From contig CM043699.1 in the NCBI GenBank assembly GCA_023935145.1, positions 147,116,536 through 147,180,535 on the forward strand: a DNA stretch of 64,000 nt, read 5' to 3'. Made by a program: the position numbers and the translations under genes. Positions 21,800 to 33,419 of the stretch are shown here, piece after piece; position 1 is the stretch's first letter, and each line of letters opens with the position of its first letter. The notes under the pieces are model-generated. The model made no database searches, was not told where the DNA came from, and worked only from the letters and a program-made list of their open reading frames with translations. Source of the DNA: Bretschneidera sinensis (taxonomy: Eukaryota > Streptophyta > Magnoliopsida > Brassicales > Akaniaceae).

Positions 21800-22977
21800 T
21801 GAGCGTTAAGTTTAACATCTTCAGCCAGACGGGGTATCCTTTCACTGCTGATCATCAGTGGGTGCAATCGATAAGGTACCGGGTGCAGGAGGTAGGTGGT
21901 CAAGGATAGATTGTAACATGGCCTCTTGTCATGTAAACTGTGCCTCTAACCCATTGATCCGCTGATGGATCAAATGGGCTGCCTCACGATCCTCCCGATG
22001 GATGTCGGATAACTCACAGCGGAAGGAGGATAGCTCATCTAGAAGGTGTTGATACTCCATGGATCCTATGGATGTTTGGTCCTCCTCCCATTAAGGGCTC
22101 ACCGGTGGATGCTCGGCCTCCATTGGATCATCTGCATAGGCTCGGTGGCTGGTATCTGTGCTCGGAGTCCTCGAGGCATGTACGACTGGCTGAGGCTCCA
22201 CTGTGCTCTCCCAAAGAAGGGATGGTCACTAACCGGGCCATCTATAGAGGATCCTCTAATCCTCTTTTTCTTGAAGATATGACTGAGCAAGAAGGGGAAA
22301 GGAAGACCCCAAGCATTAGCAGTGGTCGTCTGCTGGTTATGCACCCAATCTCAAAACTTAGGTATCTGACTCCATATGACTGCTAGGATGGAGTACCAAT
22401 GACCTCGGTAGAAAGTTTAGAGAGCTTGCAGAAATTGGTCCCGCCTCTGTGTCTTGTGCCCCAAGGAGCACACATTACGCTATAGGACTAAATCGATGAA
22501 CCATAGATGGGGAGGCAGCCTCGACTGGCTTCCTGCATTGTTGTGACGGTCAGCATACTACCCCGCACACATGTCCTCAACGATGTGTGAGAAAAGGAAC
22601 GAGTCAGGCTGCTCCTCTATGTGGCTGTCCTCCGGTGGAGTCTCATCGTAACAGTGTAACGAGCTAGTTATGTCAGTGGTGGTCAACTCTATGAATCTGC
22701 CCTGGACTGAGGAAGATAAGATTTCTGGCCTGGTGCAGTCGTAGGACAGGTTCTCGTAGAAACTGATTACAAACCGAGTGTATGCTGTCGAGCAGACCGG
22801 CTTGAATAGCCGCCTGAGACCCCGATTCTTGAATTCTTGGACCGCCCATCTTATGGCCTCCAAAGTCTTGAAGTCCTCTTCTATATTGAATGTTGTCTTA
22901 TACAGTATTTTCCGCAGTTCAAAACTGGGCCGGGATGCCTGTTGGCAACTGCTTGAAGCACGGGAGGTGGGCGCCAT
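21800..22977 (-). pseudogene. Element 2 ORF3 (Athila extra ORF), broken after 139 codons
   Basis: From Met 22977: MAPTSRASSS, then EAIRWAVQEFKNRGL, KPVCSTAYTRFVISFYENL and the blocks SSSVQGRFIELTTTDITSSL and HIVEDMCAG up to a stop at 22558. Downstream pieces in other frames continue the same protein (PKFWDWVHNQQ, WGLPFPFLLSHIFKKKRI, SIDGPVSDHPFFGRAQW). This is the extra ORF of Athila elements, more N-terminal parts of which are visible here than in element 1. Function unknown. Confidence 0.6.
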
Positions 22978-22989
22978 GAGTTATGGGCA

Positions 22990-23650
22990 AATAGTAGTGC
23001 TTTTGGTGTAATTGCTATCGTGCGCAGCTGTTGGTGCGCTCGATTGCATAGATTGAAGTGCACTCGATCGCACTCGGTTAGGTAATATGTTTAACACCTT
23101 ATGTGCACCAAAAACTTGAAGCTATAAAATGCATACACCCTTGACCCGAAACCTTCTGCAAATGGAAAACTATCCAATCAATACACATGAAGATCATATA
23201 TAGATTATGTATATTTGAACTAAAGATCATAACAGTATGTGTAAGTAATAAAAAGGACAAAACAAAAACGTGTGTGTACCTTGTGTGTGTGGGAAGGTTG
23301 CGTATGTGCAAGGGTGAAATGGAGTGGCTAGGTCTGGTGGTGGCTTAGTGATGTGGTGAGGTGATGGTGGTGTGGTGCTCCGGATGAGAGTGGAAGGTAG
23401 AGTTTTGCTGTGTGGGATGGTTCGTGTGAGAGAGAGAGAGCAGAAGTGCGATTGAGCATAAGTGAATGAAGGGACAGGAAACTGTTTATAACGTGCACGT
23501 GACCCCTCTGCCCCGATTGTGCTCGTGCGCATTTGTGAAATGTGATCGAGCGCACTTGTGCGCAACTATTTAATTGTGATGCGCTCGGGCATAGTGCAGG
23601 GCAAGGTGGTGCTCGAGCGCATATGGTGTGTGCTCGATCACAATACAGAA
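22990..23650. repeat. GCGATCGAGCGC motif-rich spacer before ORF3 of element 2
   Basis: Dispersed copies of the family motif and its variants, for example gtgcgctcgattgca (about 23034), gtgcactcgatcgcac (about 23057), gtgatcgagcgcac (about 23542), gtgatgcgctcgggc (about 23576), gtgctcgagcgcata (about 23610) and gtgctcgatcaca (about 23630). No reliable protein; the long open frames on the minus strand here are Pro/His/Ser/Thr-rich and look like chance. Confidence 0.6.
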
Positions 23651-23829
23651 ATAGTAAAAGGAGGTTATATAAAGAATTAAGGTAAAAAAAGGGGAACGAT
23701 ACAGTCATACCGATTTGTAGTGGCCTTGGTACCACTAACCTTGATAGAGGCACTTAAGCTATATGTTAAGTAAGTGAAATTGCTCAAGTGCTCTCTATGG
23801 TAGCTTTAAGGCTATGTTCCTTAAAGGAG

Positions 23830-24929
23830 GCACTTAGGGCCCCCATCAGGTGGTTCTAGGTCCATTGATAGCTGCTTTGTCTCCAATTTTGGTACCTGGT
23901 AAATAAAACAAGGAAGAGTAGTATTAGTAGGTACATGATTTTTTAACTTGAGGATTACACTTACTTGAAGGTTTAGGTGTGCTTTCAATGGTGTACACAG
24001 CTCCATGGACATCTTTAATCACATTATCCTCTGGCTCAACTTCCAATCCCATGTCATCATGGATGATTTTCAACGGATCAGTGAACTGGGCCTTGGACAC
24101 TATCTCATCAATTCCTTGCATGAAACTCACATTATGACACTCATTATTAGTATTAGTGGAGTCTAGTGTATTAAAAATTTTAAATTCTACCTCTTCATCA
24201 TTTACTCTCATTGTGACAATGCCTCTTTTTACATTAATGTTTGACGATAAAATCAGCAGGTAAAATAAATTTACTTACTCTTACCAAAACATCCTCGAGG
24301 ATACCTCTTGGTTGTTTGATGCTTCTATCAGCCAATTGTAAAGTGATGGAGGTTGGTTGGAGTTCCCCTAAACCTAGTGTCTCAAATACACTGTAAGGTA
24401 GTAAATTGACACTTGTTCCTAGATCCAATAATGCGTGCTCAAAAAGCTGGTCACCTAGCCTGCAAAGAATAGTAAAACTACCCGGATCTTTTAGTTTAGG
24501 TGGTAACTTTCTCAATAATACAACACTCACCTCTTTGGTCAAGGCTACTGTCTCATGCTCCTGAAACTTCTGTTTATTAGTGCAACAATCTTTTAAAAAC
24601 TTAGTATAAGTAGGTAGTTGTTTTATTGCCTCTAATAAAGGAATATTTATTTCTACTTTTTTCAAGGTTTCAAATATGTCAATCATTTTAATTTTATTTT
24701 TAGGATTCACCAACCTTTGAGGGAAGGGTGGAGGTGTATTTACCTTTTCTATCTCCTTTACCTTAGATGCAGAGGTTTGATCTGGAGACGCTTGTGTAGG
24801 CTCGTTGGTACCGATAACCTTTCCACTTCTTAAGGTAGTTATAGCATTCAGCTTCTGGTGTCCTCTCGGATTAGGTAATGGCTGGGCCGTGAGCTCTCCT
24901 TGCTTTCTGCTACTCAATTCCTTGGCCAA
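23830..24929 (-). pseudogene. Element 2 protease region, truncated
   Basis: Contains AITTLRSGKVIGTNEP, the block INIPLLEAIKQLPTYTKFLK, LPPKLKDPGSFTILC, the protease-like motif LLDLGTSVNLLPYSVF and LQLADRSIKQPRGILEDV. Frame changes occur near 24234. After EVEFKIFNTL a further segment rich in Asp/Glu runs to about 23830 and then coding ends, where RT would be expected. Asp-Leu-Gly-Thr-Ser is a variant of the usual DLGAS active site. Confidence 0.8.
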
Positions 24930-25121
24930 CTATCCCATTTATACCTCTAGTCCTTGAATGGCTTGATCGTGCTTGGCAGTGATTTACCTTATTTCAGTTC
25001 GAAATTGCCTTGACTCTTCCATGAATTGTTCATGCTTATTCAGGATTTGTTGTTGCTGAGTCGCTAGTTGCCTCAAAAGAATTTCGAGGTCATTCTTTTT
25101 TGGGTTCAAGAGCAGATTGGG

Positions 25122-26291
25122 CTACTGGTTCGAAGTTTCTTTGTTGCTCTTGATTGTTTTGGTTGTTGCTTCACGAGAAGTTCGGGTGATTCCGCCATCC
25201 AGGGTTGTATGTGTTGGCATAGGGGTTGTTCTTTGGCGGATAATTGTTCGGACCCACAAAGTTGGCTTGCTCATGATCTGCAGATGAATATAAGGGACAA
25301 GTATTAGTATATGATCAAACTGTGAGCAAATGGCACATACCTGTAGTGGTACAGCTGATGGATTAGTTGAGGTGTTCTGAACGGCCATGGCTTTAACCAA
25401 TAGGTCAAGTTTTCTTTCTACTGCAGCCATTTGAGGAAATGATCCTCCGTTTAAGCTTACCTCGTACATACCCTTACTCTTGGTTAGATGTCTACCTCAA
25501 GAGGAGAACTACTGCGTGTGCTCGCTTAGGGTTTCGAAAAGTTCCATTGCCTCTTCGCCGCTCTTCTCCATCAGCACCCCTCCACAACCTGAATCAACAA
25601 TATTTTTGTTAGAATCACTCAAACCTTCATAAAAGGCTTGTACCAATTCGTCTTGGGGTAGGTTGTGGTGTGGGTACTTGAGTAGTAGCTCGTTGAAGTG
25701 TCTTAAGGCCTCGAAGAACAGATCTCCATCCTTTTGCTGGAAGGATTGTATTTCTTTCCTCATTTTCCTTGTCTTCTGGGCTGGGAAGAACTTCTTTAAA
25801 AATTTTGCTTGCCAACTCCTCCCAAGTGTGGATGGAAACTACAGACAAAGAATTATACCATAATTTATCATTATTTTTTAAGGAAAAAGGGAAAAGAATT
25901 AACTTATTCCTTCTTGGTCTAAGCCTTGGATGTGCTGGAATTTGCAGAGGTCGAAGAACTCTCGAAGGTGCAGATGTGGATCCTCACTAGCTGTATCCCT
26001 AAAATGAGTCAGTGCACTGAGTATCTGCGGGGATATGTAATAATTTTCTTCCTCCTTAGGCTGATACGCAATGCACGAAGGTTGTTCGAGGTTCTGCGGG
26101 ATGAAGGATTGCTTTATTGGCCTCCGCTCAGGTGGTTGTTGTTCAGCTATCTGTTCTGCCATTTGTGGTGTTTCCTTCTCACTTCTTTCTCCTACCTCTT
26201 TCGAGTTATCCCTAAATCTTTGCCAGATAAACCTCTCAAGCTCGGGATCAAAGAGAAGGACTGCTAGATTCTTGGACCATCGTCCATGCAT
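25122..26291 (-). pseudogene. Element 2 gag, frameshifted
   Basis: Gag of a second Athila-like family. From Met 26291 the frame reads FDPELERFIWQRF, the Gln/Pro-rich start, IPQNLEQPSCIAYQP, ILSALTHFRDTASEDPHLHL and REFFDLCKFQHIQGL. It then passes through frame changes near 25900 and 25760 into FQQKDGDLFFEALRHFNELL and HHNLPQDELVQAFYEGLSD. The knuckle begins CAICSQFDH but the last Cys is lost to a frameshift (about 25310). Element 4 carries the same Gag with the knuckle intact. Confidence 0.82.
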
Positions 26292-26559
26292 GAATCAGTG
26301 ACAGATATGTGAGTGCAGCAGTTCAAATACTGTTGCTCGGATTACTCTTTGCCTCAATTACACTCGATCGCACAAGAGAGTGCGCTCGATCGCAAGTAGC
26401 ACAGAAAGCTCCCTGGAGTACCTGAAACAGAGAAAATTGATTAGGGTTTTTAGTGAAACGAAATATGAGGTAAAAACAGAATCAAAACTAAAAATAGAAT
26501 AAGAAATAATGGTAATTAAATTAAACGAGAAATCAATTCTAAAAGAAATTGAGCACAAT

Positions 26560-26576
26560 CCCAGGCAACGGCGCCA
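26560..26576 (-). other. Primer binding site of element 2
   Basis: Minus strand TGGCGCCGTTGCCTGGG, close to the end of the 5' LTR. Same class as element 1. Confidence 0.8.
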
Positions 26577-26582
26577 AAAACT

Positions 26583-27866
26583 TGATGGAGCGATTATCTA
26601 CTTAAATAATGAGGCAAATAACCGTTCTAGTTTTACTTGCAAGTGCACAAGGTCTGTGGTAGCATAGTGTGCAAGTGCAAGATCATTTCCAAAGGATTGG
26701 TGAATTTCTATTTAGAATTAGTTTCTTCAAGTTAAAAGAGAAATAGTAGTTTGTTTGTAAGTGAATAACAATTTTAAGAACACAGGGCTACGATATCCAC
26801 CACTAATTATACTTTCCCACTAACTAAGGTTTCAATGCTCTAGCCTTATCATGAATATCTAATGGTTGCCAACTTAAGGGCTTGGTCCACACCTTAGGCT
26901 ATTGATCTCCCTATGCAACGAGTTAGGCATGGTGTATACGTTAACACTTTCTCTCTTAAGGGATTCATCATGGGTGTATATTGAGTTGTTCCTTAAGAAA
27001 GCATAAGGGTTATGGAGATCGACAACCACACGGGACCTAGGGCTTGGTCTGCTCCCGGTTTCCTATGTTGATTAACCCGAGAATCCGGTGTGGATATCCC
27101 TTATTACTAATGTCGAACCCAGGACTCGGTCATCCAAATTGATTCGACTAACCTATCCATACCACATGCATATGTTGATCAGGCACATATATATGAGGAA
27201 TGTAAATATAAACATGTATTAATCAAGTTAAATACTCTAAAAAGGCTATAGTAAAGATAATCAATGAATAAATATGTGGTAAAGCATAACTAGGGCTTCA
27301 ATCGAGCCCTATAGGTGTTTAGTTACACATACTAAGTAAAATAAACATGCTAAACATAATTAACTAAAAATAGAAAACTAAAACCGAAGAAGACTCAAGA
27401 GACAAGTCGTTAATTCCTCTCCTAAGCTTTCTACTTCGAGTCTAGAACAAAAGGTCTATGTTATATGTTTTCCAGGGCTATTTATAGGGTCTTCATGGTG
27501 TCCCGAAACCCTAATTCCGTTTTGGAGTCGGAAGGCATATTTTCAATTCTGGCTCTGCCGCCTTTAGAGTAATTGCGCTCGAGCGTATGCGGGATGCGCT
27601 CGATCGCATATATGCGCTCGAGCCTTTTTCAAGTGCGCTCGTGTGTTTGTGCACTCGATCATAAGGGAGGTGCGCTCGAGTGCACCTTGCTAGAGGGCAG
27701 AACTTCACTTTTTGCTTCTAACAGCTCCATTTTGTTATCTTTTTGTCCAAGTCCTGTGAAAAACACATAAAACACAAAAATGAAGTATAATCTACTAAAA
27801 TAGATAAGTAAAGAGTCTAACAAGTGTAAATTAAGGGGCTTAAATATGCTATTTAAGCACTTATCA
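26583..27866 (-). repeat. Element 2 5' LTR
   Basis: 1284 bp. Matches 19258-20525 along its length with scattered substitutions and small indels (for example about 20 extra bases near 26805). The TATA box lies near 27478-27490 and the motif cluster at 27570-27690. Confidence 0.9.
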
Positions 27867-30124
27867 AAACCTGAGGGATCATTTCTTAAAACAGATCCCG
27901 GAAGACCAAATTACGCCCTCCAGATGTTTTGCTCGTGATAATTGAATTCTTTCCTTCCTTCTTACAATTCCTAATGCACTTTTATCCTATTTTTTTTATG
28001 GCTTGTGACCTTGAAAATAGAATTTAACATGATCTAATTGAATTACACTTTGGTCCAATTGAAAAATGGGATGGTGAAGAAAAATCTAATTTTGAAAAAA
28101 AATGGCCATTTTCGAAGGTTATATAGCTTATGTTTTTTTGAGCATTTTCGCTAAAATGGTTATGATGGTCATTTCTTTAGAAACTTTACCATGAACTAGG
28201 ATTCAAAAAGTTATAGCAAAACCAAAACCATCATTTCCCAAAACATAGCCCTAAAAGCCAAATTTTACCCTCCAAAAGTTATGCTCGTGTTAATCGAATT
28301 CTCTCCCTCTTTCCTACAATTTGTAATGCACATTTATCCTATTTTTTTATGGCTGGTACCACGAAAGTGTAAATTAAAATGATTTAAGTGAAATACGATT
28401 TGGTAAAAGTGAAAAATGGGATGGTAAAGAAAAATCAACTTTTGTTATAAACTTACCATTTTCGAAGGTTATAACTCACCTTTTAGTGCATTTTCGCTAA
28501 AATACTTATGATGGTCATTTTCTTAGAAAATTTGCCCCAAACTATGCCTCAAAAAGTTACATCAAAACCAAAAGGATAATATCCTAGAATTGAACATTGA
28601 AGGCCAAATTATACCTTCCAGAAATTTTGCTCATGTTAACTGATTTCTCTCCCTCTTTCCTACACTTTGTAATGTCACTTTGTAACATGATATAAGTGAA
28701 ATACGCTTTAGTCCAATTGAAAAATGAGATGGTCTACAAAAATCAAATTTTGGAATAAACTGACCAGTTTCGAAGGTTATAGCTAATATTTTTTGTGCAT
28801 TTTCGCAAAAACAGTTACGATGGTCATTACCTTTGAAAATTTGCCATAAACTAGATTTCAAAATGATACATAAAAAATAAATGGATCATTTCCCAAAACT
28901 GATCCCTTAAGGCCAAATTATACCCTCCAAAAGTTTTGTTCGTGTTAATTGAATTCTCTCACTCTTTCATACAATTTGTAATGCACTTTTATCCTATATT
29001 GAGATTGTTGGTGAACTCAAAAGTAGAATTTAACATGATCTAAGTGAAATACAATTTGGTTGAATTGAAAATTGGGATGGTTAAGAAAAATCAAAATATT
29101 TAAGAAACTTACCATTTTTTAAGGTTATAGCTCATTTTTTTTTCTTTTTCTTTTTCTTTTTTGGTGGATTTTCGCTAAAATAGTTACGATGGTCATTTCC
29201 TTCAAAAATTTGCCATGAACTCAGCTTCAAAAAGTTACATCAAAATCAAACAAACCATTTCTCGAAATGGAGCCCTAAAAGCCAAATTAAACCCTCTAGA
29301 AGTTTTGTTCGTTTTAATCGAGTTCTCTCTCTCTCCTACAATTTGTAATGCACTTTTATCATTTTTTTTATGGCAGGTGATCTCAAAAGTGGAAATTAAC
29401 ATGATTTAAGTGAAATATGCTTTGTTTCAATTAAAAAATGGGATGGTCTAGAAAAATCAAATTTTGTAATAAACTTACCATTTTCAACTGTTGTAGCTAT
29501 TTTTTTGTGTGTATTTTCTCTAAAATATTTACGATGTTCATTGCCTTTGAAAATTTGCCACGAACTAGATTTCAAAATGATGCATGAAAACTAAAGGGAT
29601 TATTTCTCAAAATGAATCCCTGAAAACCAAATTATATCCTCCAAAAAATTTGCTCATGTTAATTGAATTCTCTCACTCTTTCCTACAATTTCTAATGCAC
29701 TTTTATCCAATATTTTGATGGATGGTGACCTTGAAAGTAGAATTTAACATAAACTAAGTGAAATACAAATTTTGTAAAAACTTACAATTTTCGAAGGTTA
29801 TACGTGTATTTTTTGGATTTTCACTAAAATAGTTACGACGGTCATTTTTTTGAAAAGTTATTAGGAACTAGGTTTCAAAAAGTTACATCAAAACCAAACG
29901 AATCATTTCTCAAAATGGAGCCCTGAAGGCCAAATTATATCCTCTATAAGTTTAGCTCATTTTAATCAAATTCTCTCTCTCTCCTAAAATTTTTAATTCA
30001 CTTTTATCCTATTTTTTCATGGCAAGTGATCTTGAAAGTAAAAATTAACATGATCTATTTGAAATACGCATCGGCGAAAGTGAAAAATGGGATGGTCAAG
30101 AAAAATCGAATTCTAGAAGAAACT
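27867..30124. repeat. About 350 bp satellite array, block B (about 7 monomers)
   Basis: Anchors at 27974, 28326, 28672, 28981, 29348, 29695 and 29996 (steps 352, 346, 309, 367, 347, 301). Continuous with block A once element 2 is removed. Monomers are diverged, with indels, so this is an old array. It stops abruptly at element 3's truncated LTR. Confidence 0.85.
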
Positions 30125-31625
30125 AATTACCTCGTAATGAGGTTCACATCATAAAGTCTACCATTTAGATGGTTCTTATCATATCATACTTCTATGTTTC
30201 TTTCTCACCATAATTGTTTCTCTATGAGACTCATTCATCTATAAATAAATTCACAATAACAAACAACACTTCAGTATTTCAGTAATACAATCAATATTTA
30301 AAACAGATGCAATGCATGAATTATTATTAGGGAACGTCTTCTCACATGTCGACATGTTTTTATCTTAGACCGACCCCCTCCCGGTTCTTTTATTTCTAGC
30401 ATATACCGGCTGTCATGGTTTTGTCAATTAGACCGGCCCCCTCCTAGTTCTTTTATTTTATGCATATGCATATGAATAATGATATGAAATATGCATATGA
30501 ACAATAACATAAAAACAAACATGAATTCAAATATTTAAATTAGTTATCCTGATTATTCTCAAGTTATTATTGAAAGAAATTCCATTAAATTCCTCTTCTC
30601 ATAAATCACATCAAATCATCCATCATAGCTTGTCAAGATCCACTAAATTTCATCTCCTTATAATTTGTATCAAAACATCAACCATAGTTCATCAAGAATT
30701 TCACTCATCGCTTTTATTATTAAATCAACTTATTATTCCAAAAATATTATTTCTCACATGATAATTTTCTACATATCCAAAATTCCTATTATACCTATCA
30801 ATCAATTTTTCATCTAACACCAAAGCATAAGCTAATAATTTATTTTAATATTATCACTAGATATTTCATTTTTATCTAGATTACTTAAAGTAAATCTAAC
30901 TCACCACGTAGCAGTTAGAGCTACCCATGGATCGGCTCATTGCCTTTCCTATTCCTCTTAGCAATTTCTCGTTGCTGATCGTCAACACCTGACATAATAT
31001 TTATATTAAATTTATAATCCATTCTTCAATTCTTCCTAATTTACACCCTTTGAAAATTCCCACTTTGAATTCCAGGAAATTTCATGTATGCTAAATTTCA
31101 AAAATAAACTTCACGTTATTACCTTCTATTTTTTTTAGCGCTTCCCATGATTCTCTATAAAATTCTCCTGTAAACCTCTTCAAAATTTTGCTTTTTCAAC
31201 CTTTCTTTCGGTCCCAAGTGTTTAGAGGAAATGAGTAGTTTGAATTGTAAAAGGAAGAAACCAAACAGGATTTGGAAATGAATAAATAAAAGAAAAACTA
31301 AACTATTTATATAAAAAAAAATACAACCGCCACCTCCCTCCCCCCCCCCCCCCCCCCGAAACTCTAGAGTTGCTATGCAAAGGCTACATTTACAACATGC
31401 AAACTCCCTTTTTACCTTGGCAGCAGGTGGCAACACTTATAGCCATGTTTTTTGTGGTTTTTTTTTTTTCATTTCCTTTGTAAATACTCCTCTACATGTC
31501 CAGTTTTTTTTTAAGAATTTTTTTATTCAAATAATAATAAACCTTTTACATATATTTTATTTTAATTCCATGTCATATTTATTAAATTACTTCTTTACCC
31601 TTACTTTACGAATATGGGTATTACA
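30125..31625 (-). repeat. Element 3 3' LTR, truncated
   Basis: Matches 42505-43990 of the other LTR ('attacctcgtaatgaggttcac' to 'tattaca'). About 537 bp at its outer end is missing; it starts directly at satellite block B. Contains a C homopolymer of about 17 nt at 31338-31357. Confidence 0.85.
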
Positions 31626-31699
31626 AATCTACCCACCTTATAAAAATTTCGTCCCCGAAATTTCCTTACCTAACTCAAGAAACAATTGTGAATAATATT

Positions 31700-32590
31700 T
31701 CTTTATAATTGTCTTACGCTTTCACGTAATCTCTTCAATATCCTTATTCCGCCACATAACTTAAACTGATGAAATTATTTTTATTATACAAAACTTGTTC
31801 TTTTCTGTCTAAAATTCTCACTGGTACTTGTATATAAGCCCAATCTTTCTGAATTTCTATAGCTTAGCTCGAAATATTATAATATTCATCATGTAAACAC
31901 TTTCTTAAAAGTAAAACACAAAATGCATTATATAAATGTTTTAATTCTGAAGGCAAATCCATGCTACTCACAACTAGCCCAACTTTCTCAACAACCTCAT
32001 AGGGTCCCACATACCTCGGATTTAGCTTTCTTTTCCTGTTTAAATCTCAATACACCTTTTCATTGAGATATTTTTCAATACACCCAAACACCTACTTGAA
32101 ACTCAAGAGGTCTTCTCTTAGTATCAATATATCTATTCGGTCTACTTTGTGTTGTTTTAAGGTTTTTTCTAACCAGTTTGATCATTTTAGTTGTTAACTT
32201 AATAATTTATGACCAAATATCTTTCTCTCTCCAACTTCTTCCCAACATACTGGAGTTCTACACTTCCTACCATATAAGGCCTCAAATGGTGTCATCCCAA
32301 TACTAGTTTGATACTGATTATTATAAACAATTTCAATCGATGGCATGTAAGCATCCCAACTAACTGAGAAACTCATCAAATCTGCACTTAACATATCTTC
32401 TAGTACTCTAATAATCCTTTCTGTTTGAGCATGAAAAATTATATTAAATTGCAACTGTGTACCCGTGGCTTTTTGAAAGTCTCTCCAAAACCAAGATGTA
32501 AATATAGCATCTCTATTTGACACTATGTTTAATGGTGCTCCATGCAACCTCACAATCTCAGCTATATCCCTCTTCAATCCTAACCACTAG
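31700..32590 (-). pseudogene. Element 3 integrase and chromodomain-like tail, degenerate
   Basis: Core piece 32577-32194: IVRLHGAPLNIVSNRDAIF, where the catalytic Asp of SDRD is Asn; GTQLQFNIIFHAQTERIIR; YNNQYQTSIGMTPFEALYG and RTPVCWEEVGERK. Further left, IQKDWAYIQVPVRILDRKEQ resembles the start of the chromodomain that Tekay/Del elements use to target heterochromatin. Confidence 0.8.
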
Positions 32591-32599
32591 AAATTTTGT

Positions 32600-33419
32600 C
32601 TGAATCCTCTATACATCTTATTGTTACTTGGTTGCATCGAATCTACACCATCATGCACCTCTCTCATTATCTCCTTTCTTAACTCCGCATTATTGGGAAC
32701 ACAATTTCTATGTTCCAAGACCAGAATACCATCATTTCAAATTTTAAACTCATATTGTTTGCTAGTAAGCACTCAATGCTTAATCTTTTCTATCTCTTCA
32801 TCTCTACCTTGCATTTCTAAAACATTTTTCTATGGATGACTATACAAGCATATTCGTTAACCATGATCCTCTATCACTGATATTCAACTTCATTCTTATC
32901 TCTTTTAAATCTATCATCAATTTCACATCAGGACTCCCTATAGCAGTTAACCTTCTTGTAGACTTTCCACTCAATGCATTAGCTATCACCTTCACATTTT
33001 CTAGATGATGGTGAATTGTACAATCATAGTTACTAATCAACTCCATCCATCATCTTTGCCTCATATTCAACTCTCTCTGGGTAGGTAAGTATGTCAAACT
33101 CTTATAACCCATGAATATCTCACAAGTGTCTCCATACAGATGATGTCTCCAATCTTTAAAGTAAACACTATAGCAGCCAACTCTAAGTCATGAGTAGGAT
33201 AATTTCTATCATGAATCTTCAATTGCCTAGAAGTATGGGCCACAGCTTTCCTATGTTACACATATCCCAACCATTGATGCGACGTATCACTATACACCAC
33301 AAATCCTTCATCACCAGAAAGAAACACCATTACTAGAGCTGTAGTCAATTTCTCTTTTAGTAATTACATTTTTTTCTCACACTTCCCAGACCATACAATC
33401 TCACTTCATTCCTGGTCAG
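32600..33419 (-). pseudogene. Element 3 RNase H / connection region, degenerate
   Basis: The recognisable part is ELISNYDCTIHHHLENVKVI followed by ANALSGKS, the end of RNase H in this group (normally ADALSRKS; here Asp to Asn). Earlier parts are interrupted by stops. Confidence 0.7.

Larger units (their letters stand above)
19258..27866 (-). mobile_element. Element 2: Athila-like element with gag-protease-ORF3, no RT/IN
   Basis: 8609 bp, TG...CA ends and a perfect 5 bp target duplication aaacc (19253-19257, 27867-27871) inside satellite DNA. Minus-strand order: 5' LTR 26583-27866, PBS, gag, protease, motif-rich spacer, ORF3, 3' noncoding, polypurine tract, 3' LTR 19258-20525. There is no trace of RT, RNase H or integrase between protease (ends about 23830) and ORF3 (starts 22977), so it depended on another element for mobility. 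Confidence 0.9.

Noticed and set aside
23099..23753. Overlapping Pro/His/Ser/Thr-rich minus-strand ORFs
   Set aside because: Low-complexity frames over the motif-rich spacer of element 2; no domain and no consistent frame.
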